This document shows positions 51,367-62,323 of a DNA stretch of 64,000 bases, in pieces (position 1 is the stretch's first letter; every line of letters starts with the position of its first letter). The notes under the pieces were generated by a model that did no database searches, was not told the origin of the DNA, and saw only the letters and a list, made by a program, of their open reading frames with translations. The position numbers and the translations under genes were made by a program. The stretch covers positions 61,868,035 through 61,932,034 of the forward strand of contig CP154954.1 of NCBI GenBank assembly GCA_039621445.1, written 5' to 3'. This DNA comes from Euglena gracilis (Eukaryota; Euglenida; Euglenophyceae; Euglenales).

Positions 51367-52480
51367 TGTGTGTTACCATCCATGCTGCCTTTCTGCTTCT
51401 GAGGTCTGGAATGGGTTCTGACACGCTGCTTCACCTGCCAGGAAGGGGACAAACATGTGCATAACGTTTTCCAGGTTTTATGTTTTTGGGATTTGTGACA
51501 TAGTCTGTTGTGGTCTGCAGCTTTTTTGCTTAAAAGCTGTAGGAAAACTTTTTCATTAAGGTTTTTGTCAGTAGACAACATCACACCGCATCCTCCTCCG
51601 ACAGGCCCCAGCAATAGAGTACAAACTCCGAGGACCGCGTTCGGACGGCCGGCGCAGCAGCATTCTCGTGGGAGGGACGCTGGGGGCTGGTCTTTTTGGT
51701 CGCCGGGCTGAACTTGGGGCGCGGGGGGCTGGCCTTGGGGGCCGCGGAGCTGCCTGCACAACACGCGCCCGAACACACACCATTGGGAGGATGCAATACA
51801 ATTGGGAGGGCAGCCCAGACAGGAATGACAAAACGGAAAAGGCGGGAAACTGGCAAAAAAAAATGCTCATTATTTGTGCTTCCTGTCAGTTTCATTCCAG
51901 CTGTATTCCACTTGCTGCCCTCCCCCCCAAACGTCCCCTGCAGGGGTGAGGATGGAGGGACCTTTGGCTGTGCCGGCCAGGGAGGGCGGGGGTGGCGTGC
52001 GGCGGGATTTGGTGCTCCGGCTCCACCCAAACAGCCTCCGTGCCTCTGGGGCAACGTCGCTGGGAGGCTGTGCTGCGATTGGTGGTGGGGGTGGGTTCCA
52101 GAGCGAAAGGGGGCAGCAACCTGTTTCTGGCGAGGCACTTCGGTGATAACCCCCCCAAATAACCTCCCTTGCTCCTGGCAGTGGCCGAATAACTTGGCGG
52201 GGGAGGGGCAGAAAAGATGGTTCCAGCAACTTGGCACCCCCTTTTTAAGGCAAAGTTCCTTTACGATGCTGAAAAAAGGGCCCAAATAACCTGGCAGGGG
52301 TGCAGGGCCAAAAGTTGATTCCAATAACCGGGCACCCCCCGCCAGGTTATTTGGGGGGGTTAGCATGGGCACACTTGGACCTGAGGGCACCACGGGGGCA
52401 GGGATACTCAGAGGTCCATCGGTGTGGCACACCGGCCAAACCTCGCCTCTCCCTCGCACGGAGCATTCGAGTTCCGCTGG
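47638..52480 (-). CDS. Tandem-BRCT protein, 3' part of a BRCA1/BARD1-type gene (5' end unresolved)
   Basis: Eight exons at 52381-52480, 51962-52072, 51587-51753, 51128-50972, 50723-50617, 49181-49110, 48249-48127 and 47802-47638 join in frame at every phase. They encode a Ser/Pro/Lys-rich linker, BRCT 1 (EFVLYCWGLSEEDA to WIRESL), BRCT 2 (LLYGTFGGPDL to GRVVTAAWLLAAV) and a stop nine codons later. C-terminal tandem BRCTs bind phosphoserine peptides in DNA-damage proteins such as BRCA1 and BARD1. BRCT 2 resembles the BARD1/BRCA1 pattern GTF..DLxxLxxxGGGxxLS. No RING domain was found, so the exact family is open. It may extend upstream to the candidate exons at 57.4 kb and beyond. Confidence 0.82.
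48127..48249 (-). CDS. BRCT gene: BRCT 2 core
   Basis: Forty-one codons with DLEHLIRACGGQVLSDEKF and VTIVVPK. Acceptor cattccag, donor AAG|gtgggcc, phase 0 at both ends. Confidence 0.87.
49110..49181 (-). CDS. BRCT gene: start of BRCT 2
   Basis: Twenty-four codons with LLDKCSVLLYGTFGGPDL, the first strand of BRCT 2. Acceptor ctgctcag, donor TTG|gtgtgagc, phase 0 at both ends. Confidence 0.85.
49798..50150. mobile_element. Element with AAATAATAAACCCCC repeats and inverted end
   Basis: CCAAATGATAACCCCCC at the left and GGGGGGTTCATTATTTG at the right are inverted. Inside, CCAAATAATAAACCCC-type blocks occur four or five times. The layout resembles 29766-30150. It lies in an intron of the BRCT gene. 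Confidence 0.55.
50617..50723 (-). CDS. BRCT gene: end of BRCT 1
   Basis: Encodes IRESLQRAEWLPEDPYEAY after the split Trp codon, the third helix and end of BRCT 1, then the inter-BRCT linker ending AKQE. Acceptor tcccacag, donor GAA|gtgtgtc, phase 0 out. Confidence 0.86.
50817..50971. repeat. Imperfect (CA)n array after the BRCT 1 core exon
   Basis: CACATA and ACAGAC variants on the plus strand; the sense-strand GT run begins at the exon donor at 50972. Confidence 0.92.
50972..51128 (-). CDS. BRCT gene: BRCT 1 core
   Basis: Encodes VRKGCQRLGGRLVPFF, VTHVVIG and ANARLVLAT: the helix 1, GG, strand and third-strand pattern of BRCT. Acceptor cgccgcag. The donor is GACTT|gtgtgtgag inside a sense-strand GT-rich run. 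It leaves T, which with GG of the next exon makes the conserved BRCT Trp. Confidence 0.86.
51587..51753 (-). CDS. BRCT gene: linker and start of BRCT 1
   Basis: Begins with a Ser/Pro/Lys-rich linker (KASPPRPKFSPATKKTSP) and ends EFVLYCWGLSEEDA, the first strand of a BRCT. Acceptor ttgtgcag, donor GATGCG|gtgtgat, phase 0 out. Confidence 0.8.
51962..52072 (-). CDS. BRCT gene, linker exon
   Basis: Encodes QPPSDVAPEARRLFGWSRS and a basic/Pro-rich stretch. Donor CCAAAG|gtccctc at phase 1 matches the next exon; acceptor aatcgcag at phase 1 matches the upstream one. A disordered linker is expected here. Confidence 0.62.
52282..52353. mobile_element. 72-bp hairpin element, copy 2
   Basis: CCAAATAACCTGGC and GCCAGGTTATTTGG are perfect inverted ends; GGGGTGC and GCACCCC extend the arm. 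A partial related copy lies just upstream at 52150-52250. Confidence 0.7.
52381..52480 (-). CDS. BRCT gene, upstream linker exon
   Basis: Encodes ELECSVRGRGEVWPVCH and a Pro/Val-rich tail. Donor CCCTCAG|gtccaag at phase 1 fits the next exon. The acceptor is either before 52480 (phase 0) or before 52476 (phase 1); phase 1 would fit the candidate exon at 57359-57455. Confidence 0.5.
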
Positions 52481-53039
52481 CTCACGTGAGACTGCCTTCC
52501 GTTTCGAAAAAATGTTTGATGGCCCGGATGACGAACGGGGGAAAGACAATGAGAATGCCGCTAGGGAGGGGGGGCCCTTCTTCACCACACCGCACCCCAT
52601 CTGGGGCCCCACCGAGAGGGGCTGCTGTGCCGCAACGAGCCTTCACTGCCTGAGGAAGGCATGGGGAACGGGGGAATTCGTTCGGACAGCCGGGAGGGAC
52701 CAGCCGGCTGCCTTCCGGGCTGGAAAATGGGGCGGGCCACCTCCCAGCTGGTTGAAAAAGGGAGGGATCTGCCAACCACTGCTGGGCCCGCCTGCATCAG
52801 AATTGAAATGTAAAATGGATTCAATGTTCGCCAAGGCTGGAGTTTCTCCAAACGTTGGCTCTTGGGGGGAGGGGGGGGGGGGGCACGATTGGTGGCTCAA
52901 AAGCAATTTTTGGTACTGTGCCCCCCCCAAAATAACAAGAGCCCTTGGGGAAACCCCAGTTGTACAGATTCCGACACAATGCCTTTCAATGTTAGACAAA
53001 TGCAGGGCAATGGGTGGGTCTGGTCCATGCTAACTAACT

Positions 53040-53310
53040 CCCCCAGTGGGTGATGGTGTGTCACTTCTCTGCTTTCAAAAAAAAACAGTCAGTCGCTTTA
53101 AAAATCCAGCCACAAACTTCCCACCCAGTCCCGGGGGGAGGGGGGTCCTCACTCTGGCCACTGGGCCGAAAATGGCCCAAAATCAAACGGAATTCGGCCA
53201 AAATCCCAAATTTTTCCAGTGCCTTCGGTGCTGGATGGCCACTCCGACCATTCCTGGCCAACCTCATGGGGGGGATCTGGAGCAAAAAACCAGTCAGTCA
53301 CCCCGAAAAA
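53040..53310. repeat. CAGTCA-type dispersed repeat, copy 4
   Basis: AAACAGTCAGTCGCTTT, AGTGCCTTCGGTGCTGG and AACCAGTCAGTCACCCC keep the order of the other copies. Confidence 0.7.
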
Positions 53311-53504
53311 CAAATCCGTCAGGACCAACGGAGGGGGGTGGGGGTCAGACACAGCTTCAGCAGGGATTTGTGCTTATCCACAGTTGGGGGGTCAAATCCT
53401 TGTCCGTAGTGATCCCCCATTAAGTTAAGTGTAGTTGAAAAAAGCCTGTGCTGAAAAGATTGGGCATAATATCATCTATTTTAGAGGAAAATGTCACAAA
53501 AAAA

Positions 53505-53835
53505 TGACTAAGGCCACCAAAAGCAACCAGAAGCAGCCAGAAGCCGCCAAAGGTTGTCAAAAATGGGCAAAAATACCAAAACGGCCAGAAACAGCCAGAA
53601 CTGACAGAATGTGGTCCAAAAAAAAAGCCAAAAACAGTCAGAATAACCAAAAGTGACGAAAAGTGGCAAAAGGTGGCACAAAAGTGGCCAAAAAAAAATG
53701 CCCAAAGTTGTTAAAAGTGACCAAAGAGCAGCCAGAAGTAGTTGAAAGGAGCCAAGGCAGCCAACGCAGCCAACGCAGCCAGAAGCAGCAGCAAGCAGCC
53801 AAAACTGGCCAGAAGTGGCAAAAAAAAATGGCTTA
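53505..53835. repeat. Imperfect (CCAGAAGCAG)n tract
   Basis: Drifting 9-11-base units of the type AGCAGCCAGAAG and GTGGCCAAAA, with A-rich interruptions. No coding function seen on either strand. Confidence 0.75.
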
Positions 53836-54179
53836 ATGTGGTTAAAAGTGACAGAAAATAGGTGAACTTCATAACCCATGAGCTCAGGAGCTCATCTTGC
53901 TCTAACAGTATTTTGATTTCCCCGCAATTCCCCGTCCAGCCCGAGTTACAGCCATTTTTCGGCCAACTTTGGGGATTTTGTACACTTTTTGGCTTGTTTT
54001 GACTTACGCATTTTCGGCCATTTTTGGGTCAAAAAGTCGAAAAAAATCGAAAAAATTTTGCCCGAAACGATGTTTTTTGGCCTCCCAGACCCGGAAAAAC
54101 TGTTTTTGAGCCGAAAATGATCGTTTTTCGACCGGCCAGCGCCCTGTTTTGGGCCCGACTTAGGCGGCCAGATTCGCAC

Positions 54180-55445
54180 TTAAGGGTTTGCGCAATTGCG
54201 CAAATGCGCAAATTCTACGAAATTCCTGGACCCTGTACCCTGACACACGGAACACAATTTATAAACTGTGACACCCCTCTATTGGAGGGGATTAAGTCCC
54301 AGTAGTTTGGTGTAAATGCTGCTTACCAAATGGGCGAAGAGGGCAGAGCAGGGTTGTATGGGAATCTCCTGGGGGGGACCCCCCCCTCCTACCTCCAGTT
54401 TTCGGTGGCCGAAAATTTTGGCCGCTTTTTGGGGTCAAAAGGTCAATTTTTCTGAAATTTCTCAAAAATGGTGGGTAATCAAAAGAAATGCCCAATGCCT
54501 AAATTGAAGCCCTTAAAAAACCCTATCTACCAGTATATTGATTTCCTGACAACTCCCCACCTGTCCCGATTTATGGTCATTTTTGGCCATTTTGCCAAAA
54601 TTTCATGTTGAGCCTCAAAAAAAAGACCTAAAATACACTCCCGGCGCGAAGCGCTGGAAAAGCCTCCGCAGAGGAGAAGGGGGGGTGGGTGGGGACCGCC
54701 CCTTCCGAAACTAGGGGGGGGGGGACCCCCCCCTACCACCTTACCCCCCCTAGGGGTGGGGGACCCCCCCCTACCACCTACCTCATGTCTGCGGAGCTTC
54801 CCACACAACCCTGGGGCAGAGGGTGAGACTGGTGCTCTTGCATGTCAAACAGAAGAGAGGCACACACCCCTTGTTACGACACTTGGAAATGGTGCTGAAG
54901 TCCTGGCTGAACTGACTGTGATGCTACCGCCGCCGGTAAGCACACACTGAGCCTCATTACATCACACACCACAGACTACGTTCCCCAGCCGTCACGCAAC
55001 TGATGTGTGTTTGTGGGCGCTATTAAGCAAATAAACAAATTATGTTTGTGGGCGCATTTGCGCAAATAAAACGTAAACTGATGAACGTAAAAAGACATGT
55101 TGGTGGGCGCAAATGCGCGCACAAACAAATTTGGTGATGCGTGCATTTGCGCAAATGCGCGCACCGACATGTTTATGTTTATTTGCGCAAATGCGCCCAC
55201 AAACATGTATTTATATTTTCCATGTTAAAAGACACCAATGAGAACCATGACCCTACGAGGTTTTAAAACGTGATGGGTGTGTTGGAGCGCGCATTTGCGC
55301 AAATAAACACAATTATGCTTGTTTGCGCATTTGCGCAAATGCGCAAACAAACATTTAACAAACCGCTTCAAAATGATGTGTTTGAGCGAGCCTTAACGCA
55401 TACAAACAAAGTTTGTTTATTTGCGCATTTGCGCAAATAAACAAA
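54180..55445. repeat. Cluster of TTTGCGCAAA palindromes
   Basis: ATTTGCGCAAAT or its half GCGCAAATGCGC occurs at least eight times (54185, 55055, 55108, 55142, 55182, 55290, 55325, 55420), several within TGTTTGTGGGCGC or AAATAAACAAA contexts. The word is its own reverse complement. Confidence 0.8.
54300..54810. other. Stretch with G/C-run repeats, no exons
   Basis: Contains blocks related to 560-650 (ATTGAAGC then CCCTATCTAC and TATTTTGATTTCC) and several GGGGGGACCCCCCC hairpins near 54370 and 54710-54760. No gene seen. Confidence 0.5.
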
Positions 55446-57358
55446 CTTGAGTTGTGCGACACCATCTCCTGCTCTGTGACAGCTGGCGAACGCAATTCCT
55501 TTCGCCAACCATAAATTTGCACCACGATTACATGGCGATGAAATTTGTGGTGAGAGGCAGTGTGTAATGCTCACTAGAACACGGCATGTGACGGGCCAAA
55601 ATTTGCCTGTCTTGTGTGTATACATTTGCACTGCTGTTCCCTTGCCCAAACGTCCTGTTCCTTTGGCGTCATGCGTTTGGCAGTTAAACGTCATGAAATG
55701 ATGACGTGCAAACGACCTGTGACTGCTCGACACCTTTTCTGCAACAGCACTATGCTACAAGAAGTCAAAATTTGGCACCTGAAATACCCGGGATGCGTTG
55801 GGCCGGAGGCCGTTTTATGGTTATTCTCTACAATTTTTCCCCTGAAAAACGTAAAACACACCAGTTTTTGTGCATAATTTGGGGGGAGTGAGTCCCACTG
55901 CTTTGAGGCCACTAATCCAGTTCACCACTTCCTTGCACCCAAAGTGACGGGTGTTTGAGGGCTGTCTCTCTCTGGCCGCTGGTTGCCATGCACTGTTTTC
56001 GGGCCAAAAATGAGAGTTTTTCGACGCTCCCCCCTTTTGGCCCGAAACCCTTCGAGTTTGGGTCAACACCGGGTCAAAAATATCGAAAAAATCCAACAAA
56101 ACGGGTATTGGGTATATGGGGGGGGTCAACAATTCAGAAAGTAACAGTTCAGAAATTACTGTAAAATCATTGAGAGTTACTGTAAATTGCAAATGTGTAA
56201 TTTGTAAATTATAAATTATTCAAAACCTGGTTTAGGGTTGGGGTCAGGGTTCGGGTTAGAGCCTGCAGGGGTTCCAGTGAGGTTTTTTTCAGGAGAATGC
56301 AACGCGACATCCAATCATACCAAAAATCAAACTGTTTCACACAAAATCAAGAATGTTGCTCCATTTTTTCCCGCAAATTGCAGGAGCAGGTCTTAGAACT
56401 CAGCACAATTATTATGAATCACACATCATCTGGGTAATACATGCAACGTGTGGGAACTGGAGTGTGGCAGTAATCTTTAAGTAATTATTGCTGGACGTCG
56501 GACATCTCTGTTGCAAAGCAATACAAAGGCAGTCTCTCGTACCCTCAGCCTTTCCTGTCCCCTCTCCTTGGTGTCAGCCAGAGTTAAAAATCAGTTGCCC
56601 CCAACACTTCTGTGGTGAGAAGTTATCGGGTTCACCATCATTGATCACCCAACATCAAAATGACATGTTTTGACAAGCAATCTCCACGCTCGGTGCTCTG
56701 TCATTTTCTTGATCTGCTCTTCAATGCAGCATCATCACTTTGAGAATCCGACATTTGCTTGATGCAAAGAAAAGTCGATGGTCCATCCAACAAGGAATGG
56801 GCAGTGAAGGAAGAGGGAAAAAATATTGGAACAAAAATGTGTGTTGAAAGGCATGTTATGGCTGAACCGCACCTTTCTGAATGATCAGCATACCCTAGTT
56901 AACCCCAAGTTAACCCTGACCCTGGCTCTAACCTATCCCTAACCCTGCCCCTGGGGTTTTTTAAGACGGGGGGGGGGGGAGGGGGTCGGCACCCACCCAA
57001 CCACCCCCTGGGGTAGGGCCCCCCCGGGGGGAGGGGGGGTGACCGGGGGGACCCACCCACTTTTGCCGGAAAATGGCCAAAAATGCTAAAAATAACACCC
57101 TTTTCAAATTTTTCGGCGCTTTCGGCGTCGAAAAAGATATACCCACCAGCCCGTACCCCCCCGGGGGGAGGGGGTCCAAGGGACCCACCCACCCTCCCCT
57201 CCCTTCCCCCGGGAGGTGGTCCACGGCTATTAAAAAAAAAACCCCCTGGACCCCTTCTCATCAAGGCACCAAAGCACGTTCATATCATAGGATGCCTGGA
57301 CCCTTAAAGTTAAGTATCCTATGTGTAAGTCGGGTCATTCCCAGGGGGAAGGCGAGAC
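55446..57358. other. Mostly unique sequence, no convincing exon
   Basis: Contains one copy of the GGTCAAAA family (55985-56090), telomere-like words at 56225-56265 and 56885-56945, and a C/G-run block at 56965-57190. Coding sense not found. Confidence 0.45.
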
Positions 57359-57455
57359 CTGGAGTGGTAGTGGTGGTGGATGCCCCCTCTGAGGTTGGTG
57401 TCGGTGCCACAGGCGGCTGCGTCGGCCTCGCTGGCGTGCTGTGCTGTTGGCCGCC
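57359..57455 (-). CDS. Candidate linker exon (Thr/Pro-rich)
   Basis: Reads STPARPTQPPVAPTPTSEG and a Thr run. Acceptor ccctccag at phase 0, donor CTCCAG|gtctcg at phase 1, which would join in frame to 52476 of the BRCT gene. Composition fits a disordered linker. No family signature. Confidence 0.4.
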
Positions 57456-58137
57456 CTGGAGGGGCCACAGAGAAGCTGTGCTCACGGCAATGGCAGCACA
57501 TTGCCACAGCTGTCAAGGCACTCCCCATTTCGCAGAATGGGATCGTTCTTGACCCGTCTGGTGGCGGCAGCCCCATTTGTCGTCATGAGCGCACAAGCGA
57601 GCAGAAGCAACTCCCCCCCTCCGGCAGGAGAATTGGGGAGCGGCAAAGTTCAGGACAAAATGAATTGGAGCATGGCGTGCCGGGGAATAGAGGAACCCAG
57701 CCTCCCTGTGAACCCTGTTCATCCTGGAAACCCAGCCATTCATGATCATCAGTAGTGGCTGATTCAAATAAAAAAAAGAGATGAACACAGAAAAATGCAT
57801 AAAATTTGGATGCTGGAAGATTGCGATGAATAATATAATGTCACACAAAACATAAAAGTCAATGATTGATACATGTAACTACACATACATTGCTTGATTT
57901 TTGTGGTTAATTAATGGCCTGCAGTCCGAATGGTACCAGAGGATGAACAGAAGCAAGCGATTGTGTCCACTACAACACAGACATGGAAAAAGAAATGGAA
58001 AAAAATAAACAAATTCTACACCACCTCAGTGGCTGTGCGTGTGAGTGCGGGCTTTTGTATATGCTTAGACTCAACAAAAAAGCATGCACAGGAGAGTTAA
58101 ACCAGACTGAAATTCTCATTGCAATTCAGCGCAGCAC

Positions 58138-58208
58138 TTGCCTCAAGGCTTTTGTGAAGAACTTCATCGGCAGGAGGTTTGTTCGGGCTGATGACCGCGG
58201 CCGCCGTC
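58138..58208 (-). CDS. Candidate exon, unidentified
   Basis: Reads AAAVISPNKPPADEVLHKSL between acceptor gttcag (phase 2) and donor GCAA|gtgctg (phase 1). It is protein-like but the phase does not join directly to the 57.4-kb candidate, so another exon would be needed. Confidence 0.3.
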
Positions 58209-58859
58209 CTGAACGAACCAGGTGGTGGAAAGCTGGCATCGACCCAGGCCGATGTGCCCTGCCCCCCCCCAGGGGTGCCCAGGCAGGCACCCCCCCCCCG
58301 GGGTGGGGTCGGCACCCGACTAAAATACGGCCTGCATCGACCAGGTTCAGGGGTGGGGGGAACAAAAATAAAACACCAAAAAGACAACGTCAATGACTTG
58401 GTAGGGGGATTGCCTTAGTATGGCTCACTGGGAGTTTAAATCGCATTTGGCTGCCCAATAACCATTTCCCAAAACTGGAAAAACGTTGCGTGGGGGCCAG
58501 CTTGACGGGCTTATTGACATCGCTGTTTGTTTCCCTATAAGCACTGATAAACCTCTGTTTCTGCCCTCTTGTTGGTTTGTTGGTGAACTGCCTTCAGAGC
58601 ACATTGGCGCATTCCAAGCAAGTGAGGGATTAGACCTGGAGACGGCGCGACTGTGGTCCACACGCTCTGCTGGCTGTTGAGCTGCAACAGCCCATTCGAC
58701 ACTGGATTTGCCTGTGAGCCCAATGAGGTGGGGGGCTTTTAGAGAAAACTGGGAATTGTTGGTACGATCTCATGTGGTAAACTGACTTCTGACAGCATGT
58801 TTGTGTGGGATTATGATCTGCCACTCAAAAAAAAATAGCCAATAACCTGTTGAAAGAAT

Positions 58860-59170
58860 TCTACAAAATGTGTCTGGTCCATTTTACGAAATTTGCAAAT
58901 GGTGGAGCTTTGGTCCAGTGGCAGGGGAGCGCATCAAGCACTTCATAGACCTGAAGTTGGGTCGATCCCAAAACCATCTGGGGAACCAGCAGCAGCCACC
59001 GGCCTCTGCGATGCAGCACAACAGGGGAAGACGTTGTGCACACTGTGCCAGCGGACCCACACCCTCAAGGTTCCGTGGGAAACAGAAAATCGGGCAAAGG
59101 CTCACAACCTTGCATTCTGTCTCCCGCCGTTTCCTCTAGCAGGGCGGAACTTGGGGAGGGCCCACTGATG
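58860..59170 (+). other. Plus-strand open segment with C-x2-C, unassigned
   Basis: Two overlapping plus-strand frames of about 90 codons, one with RRCAHCAS, the other with TLCTLCQRTHTL. It resembles a decayed element more than an exon, as no matching splice sites or family motif were recognised. Confidence 0.25.
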
Positions 59171-59779
59171 GTCATCTGGGAGCTGGGAGGTAAAACAACA
59201 CTGTGCACTTTGGAAGTGGTAACCAACAAAAAAAAACAACTTTTTGCAAATCCCGGTGAACCGCAGCAACAGTGACAAGCGCGCACATGTGCGCGTATGG
59301 GTGCAAATGCCACAGGAGGCATATGGCACCATGCAGCACGGAAAGCAAAAATAACAATTGGCATCAAAAAACTACTGGACCCCTGGGGTTACAGTAATTG
59401 GGGGGGGTCCATTTTTATACGGAAAGCCGATGGGGGTTTCAGCGGCATTTTTTTTTGATGAATTCTGTTATTTAGGCATGGGTTAGGGTCAGGGTGAGGC
59501 TGATGTTGGGCAGTCCGCCTGAAATCGGTCTGAACTTAAACCTAAGTTAGGCCCAAATGTGGCCTAAATTCAGGCCCAACTGCCCTATTACTCAACTCAA
59601 ACCCATGACGCTATCCTTGACCAATAACCCAAACCCTTCCCGACTCCTCGAGTACGCCTTCTGAACTACACATTTGGCAAGGTCATCCCCAGTAGGTTGG
59701 GTGAAAACACAGGTGAATTTGGCTTTGGACCAGGGCGACCCCCCCCCCAGGGGGTCGAGCTCAGAGGCTAGAAAATTTA

Positions 59780-61075
59780 GACTGGATGGAAAAAGGCTGC
59801 TGGCTGACCTAGTCCCAAAACTAGGCCCGACTGGAGACCGGGTACCAAAAAGTCGAAATTGCCCCCAAAAACTGCCAATTATTCAAAAACTTTTGACCTC
59901 AAATTTTCCCTGGCCAGCCCTTTTCTGACCCACTTTGGCCCATGAACCCCAAAACAAAAAATCCTGCACCGTCCAACCGCCCGCTCTTTCGGCAGCTGCA
60001 AAACACATTAACCTCGCCGATGAGGGGAGGGAGGACCGTGACTGGAAAAAGGTTGCTGGCTGGCTGGACCCCTGGGGGGGGATGGCGTGTCCTTCGGCTT
60101 AAACCCTTCGGCCTTGTTTTTTGGTCCGCTGCTGGTAACCTCGAGGGAGGGACCTATTTTGGAACGGTCTTATTTTGCAGAGTTTTATTTTGGCTCTACA
60201 ATCAATTACTGCTGTGGGTTGGGTTTCTAGGGGGGGAAAAACTCATTGAATTGTTTTGGGTAGCCGGACTGCATTTTCGAGATTTCATTAAGGTTGATTT
60301 CCAGGAAGAGCCAAAAAATAAAGAAAAGTATAAAATAGCCATGGTGGTGGTTGCAGTGGCGGTGGTGGTGACTTCCAGGGACAAGCATCGCTGAAACCCA
60401 AAGTCAGCAAGGGGGTTCCTGTGGGGCTCCGAAACCCCTAGCAAGTTTCTAAAACCATCTTTTTGCCCTCCCCCTGCAAGGACATTCGGCAACGTTTCCA
60501 GCACCACTGAACCTGTGCCAAAAAAAAACGGGGTGGCAGGCTTGCTGGAACCATCTTTTGTGCCTTGCTACCTGCAAAGTATTGAGTAACCCCCCCCTGA
60601 ATAGAAGCCCCCCCAAATAGTGTCCCCCCCCCAAATACAAACCCACCCCCCTCGGTGTTTGACCAACGTTCCGAATAGTGCCCCCCCCCCGAATAGTACG
60701 CCCCTCCCCACCAGGCATTTGCTTAAGGACCCCGGGGGGGGGGGGGGGGTACTGGCTAGCCAATCAGCTAGACACTGGAAAAGGTGGACTAGCTAGACCC
60801 CCCCTCCCCCCTGGGGGGTCCGGGGGTCCCCGGACTGGGAAAAATTTTTTAACAGGTTTTTGGCTGATTTTGTTCCAAAAATTCCCAAAAATGGCCAAAA
60901 ACGGGCATTCTTGGCCATTTTGGGGGGTCCCAAAAAAAATTTTCGGCGCTAGTGGAAAAAAATTCCACTAGCTAGCCCTGCTAGCAGACCCCCCCCCCCG
61001 GGGGGGTCTGCTAGCAAACCCACTAGCCAAATTTGGACTAGCTGCAGTCCAGCCCCCCCCGGGGGGGTACTGCAA
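59780..61075. repeat. GGCTGCTGGCTGG and CTAGCTAG hairpin-rich block
   Basis: Contains ctggctgg-type units (also at 14210-14640), a diverged 72-bp-type element near 60430-60600, and large palindromes such as CTGCTAGCAGACCC with GGGTCTGCTAGCA at about 60980-61016. No gene seen. Confidence 0.55.
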
Positions 61076-62097
61076 TCCCTTAAGCAAATGCCTGCTCCCC
61101 ACAGATTGTCTGTCAATTGGTACGGCAAGTCCTGTGGCTTCTTCAGCCATTGGTTCAATGAGGGTTGGGTTTGTTTGCGTTTAATGATCCAATGCATCCA
61201 CAAGAGTAACATTTTGCCAGCAAATTTGACATGGCTGGGAAAGGTAGGCCATGTGGACCCACAAAGAAATTTCTTCGATAATGCTCAGACGCCCTGGTTT
61301 TCGACCACTTTACCGAATAGTGCCCCAACCCCCTCAAATAGTGCCCCCCTGTGTGCACTGTGGCTGTTTGTTTGGTGCCTTTTATCCCTTCTTCTGGCCT
61401 GGCACTGTTTTTCGCCTCTGGCCCTTTTGTCTGTGTACATGGAGCCCACCCCTTTGTTGCACTAAGGCTTCTTGTCTGTTCATGGCCATCGCTAAACTTC
61501 GCTTCTGGCCCAGTTTGCTGTGTGGTGAGTGGCCGGGGACCCCTTACACCAGTGCTTTTTTGTTGCTGGGCTGGGTTCGGCATGTCATATAGGACGACTC
61601 AGAAATCACAAAGTTTAGCTGTCATAGGACTGGCCTCAATTTTCCAGAGCGCTCTGCAGCAGGGCTGGCTGGGGCATTGCTGTGTGGGGCGGGCCAGCGT
61701 GCACACACTTTCATTATACCCCATGGGCCCGCGGTCAGGTCACCACCACTTACAAAAATTGGGGTGTACAAAACAGCAATGCCCCTACTGCTTCACAGTA
61801 AGAATGAAGCTTACTGAGGTCTACAATTTTAAATGATTTCGAGAATCTCAATCAAGAGTCTTCAGCATCCTCGGGGATATACCTCGAACCTCAGCCTCTC
61901 CTGCTCTTAAAGAATCCAACTACAGAACTATTCCAATCCAACATTCCCCAGGCTCCAAAATATTAAGCACAGTCTTGAGAAGTAGTTCATGCAAACCTCT
62001 GGCGGAGCAGGTGTGTCTTCAGCATTCAGCTCCTCCAAAGGTTCATAACCATATTTCTCCTGTGCATAATATGAGGGAGTGAATGATTTTGTGAGTG

Positions 62098-62100
62098 GTT

Positions 62101-62132
<32 letters not shown>

Positions 62133-62190
62133 GAGAGAGAGAGCCTCTGATTGTGGAAAGGCAGGCATGTCAGTGACAGATGCGTTCCAC
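62098..62190. repeat. (GA)n plus duplicated block, copy 1
   Basis: After the GA run, AGAGCCTCTGATTG, GGAAAGGCAGGC and TGTCAGTGACAGATGCGT recur at 62575-62633. Confidence 0.8.
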
Positions 62191-62323
62191 ACCGAAAGGG
62201 CCTTGACTAGCCCTCCCCAAAGGGTGCTGTCCCGGAGGGTGCCCCGTGGGCAGTGGACCATTTTCCCGTCCTGTGCTGCCTTGTTTTTGGGACCGGTTTT
62301 TTCAGCCCCCCCCCCTCCCCCAC

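Noticed and set aside
54840-54935. Plus-strand frame ending at a GTAAGC donor
   Set aside because: The donor looks good but there is no paired acceptor or motif, and both recognised genes are on the other strand.
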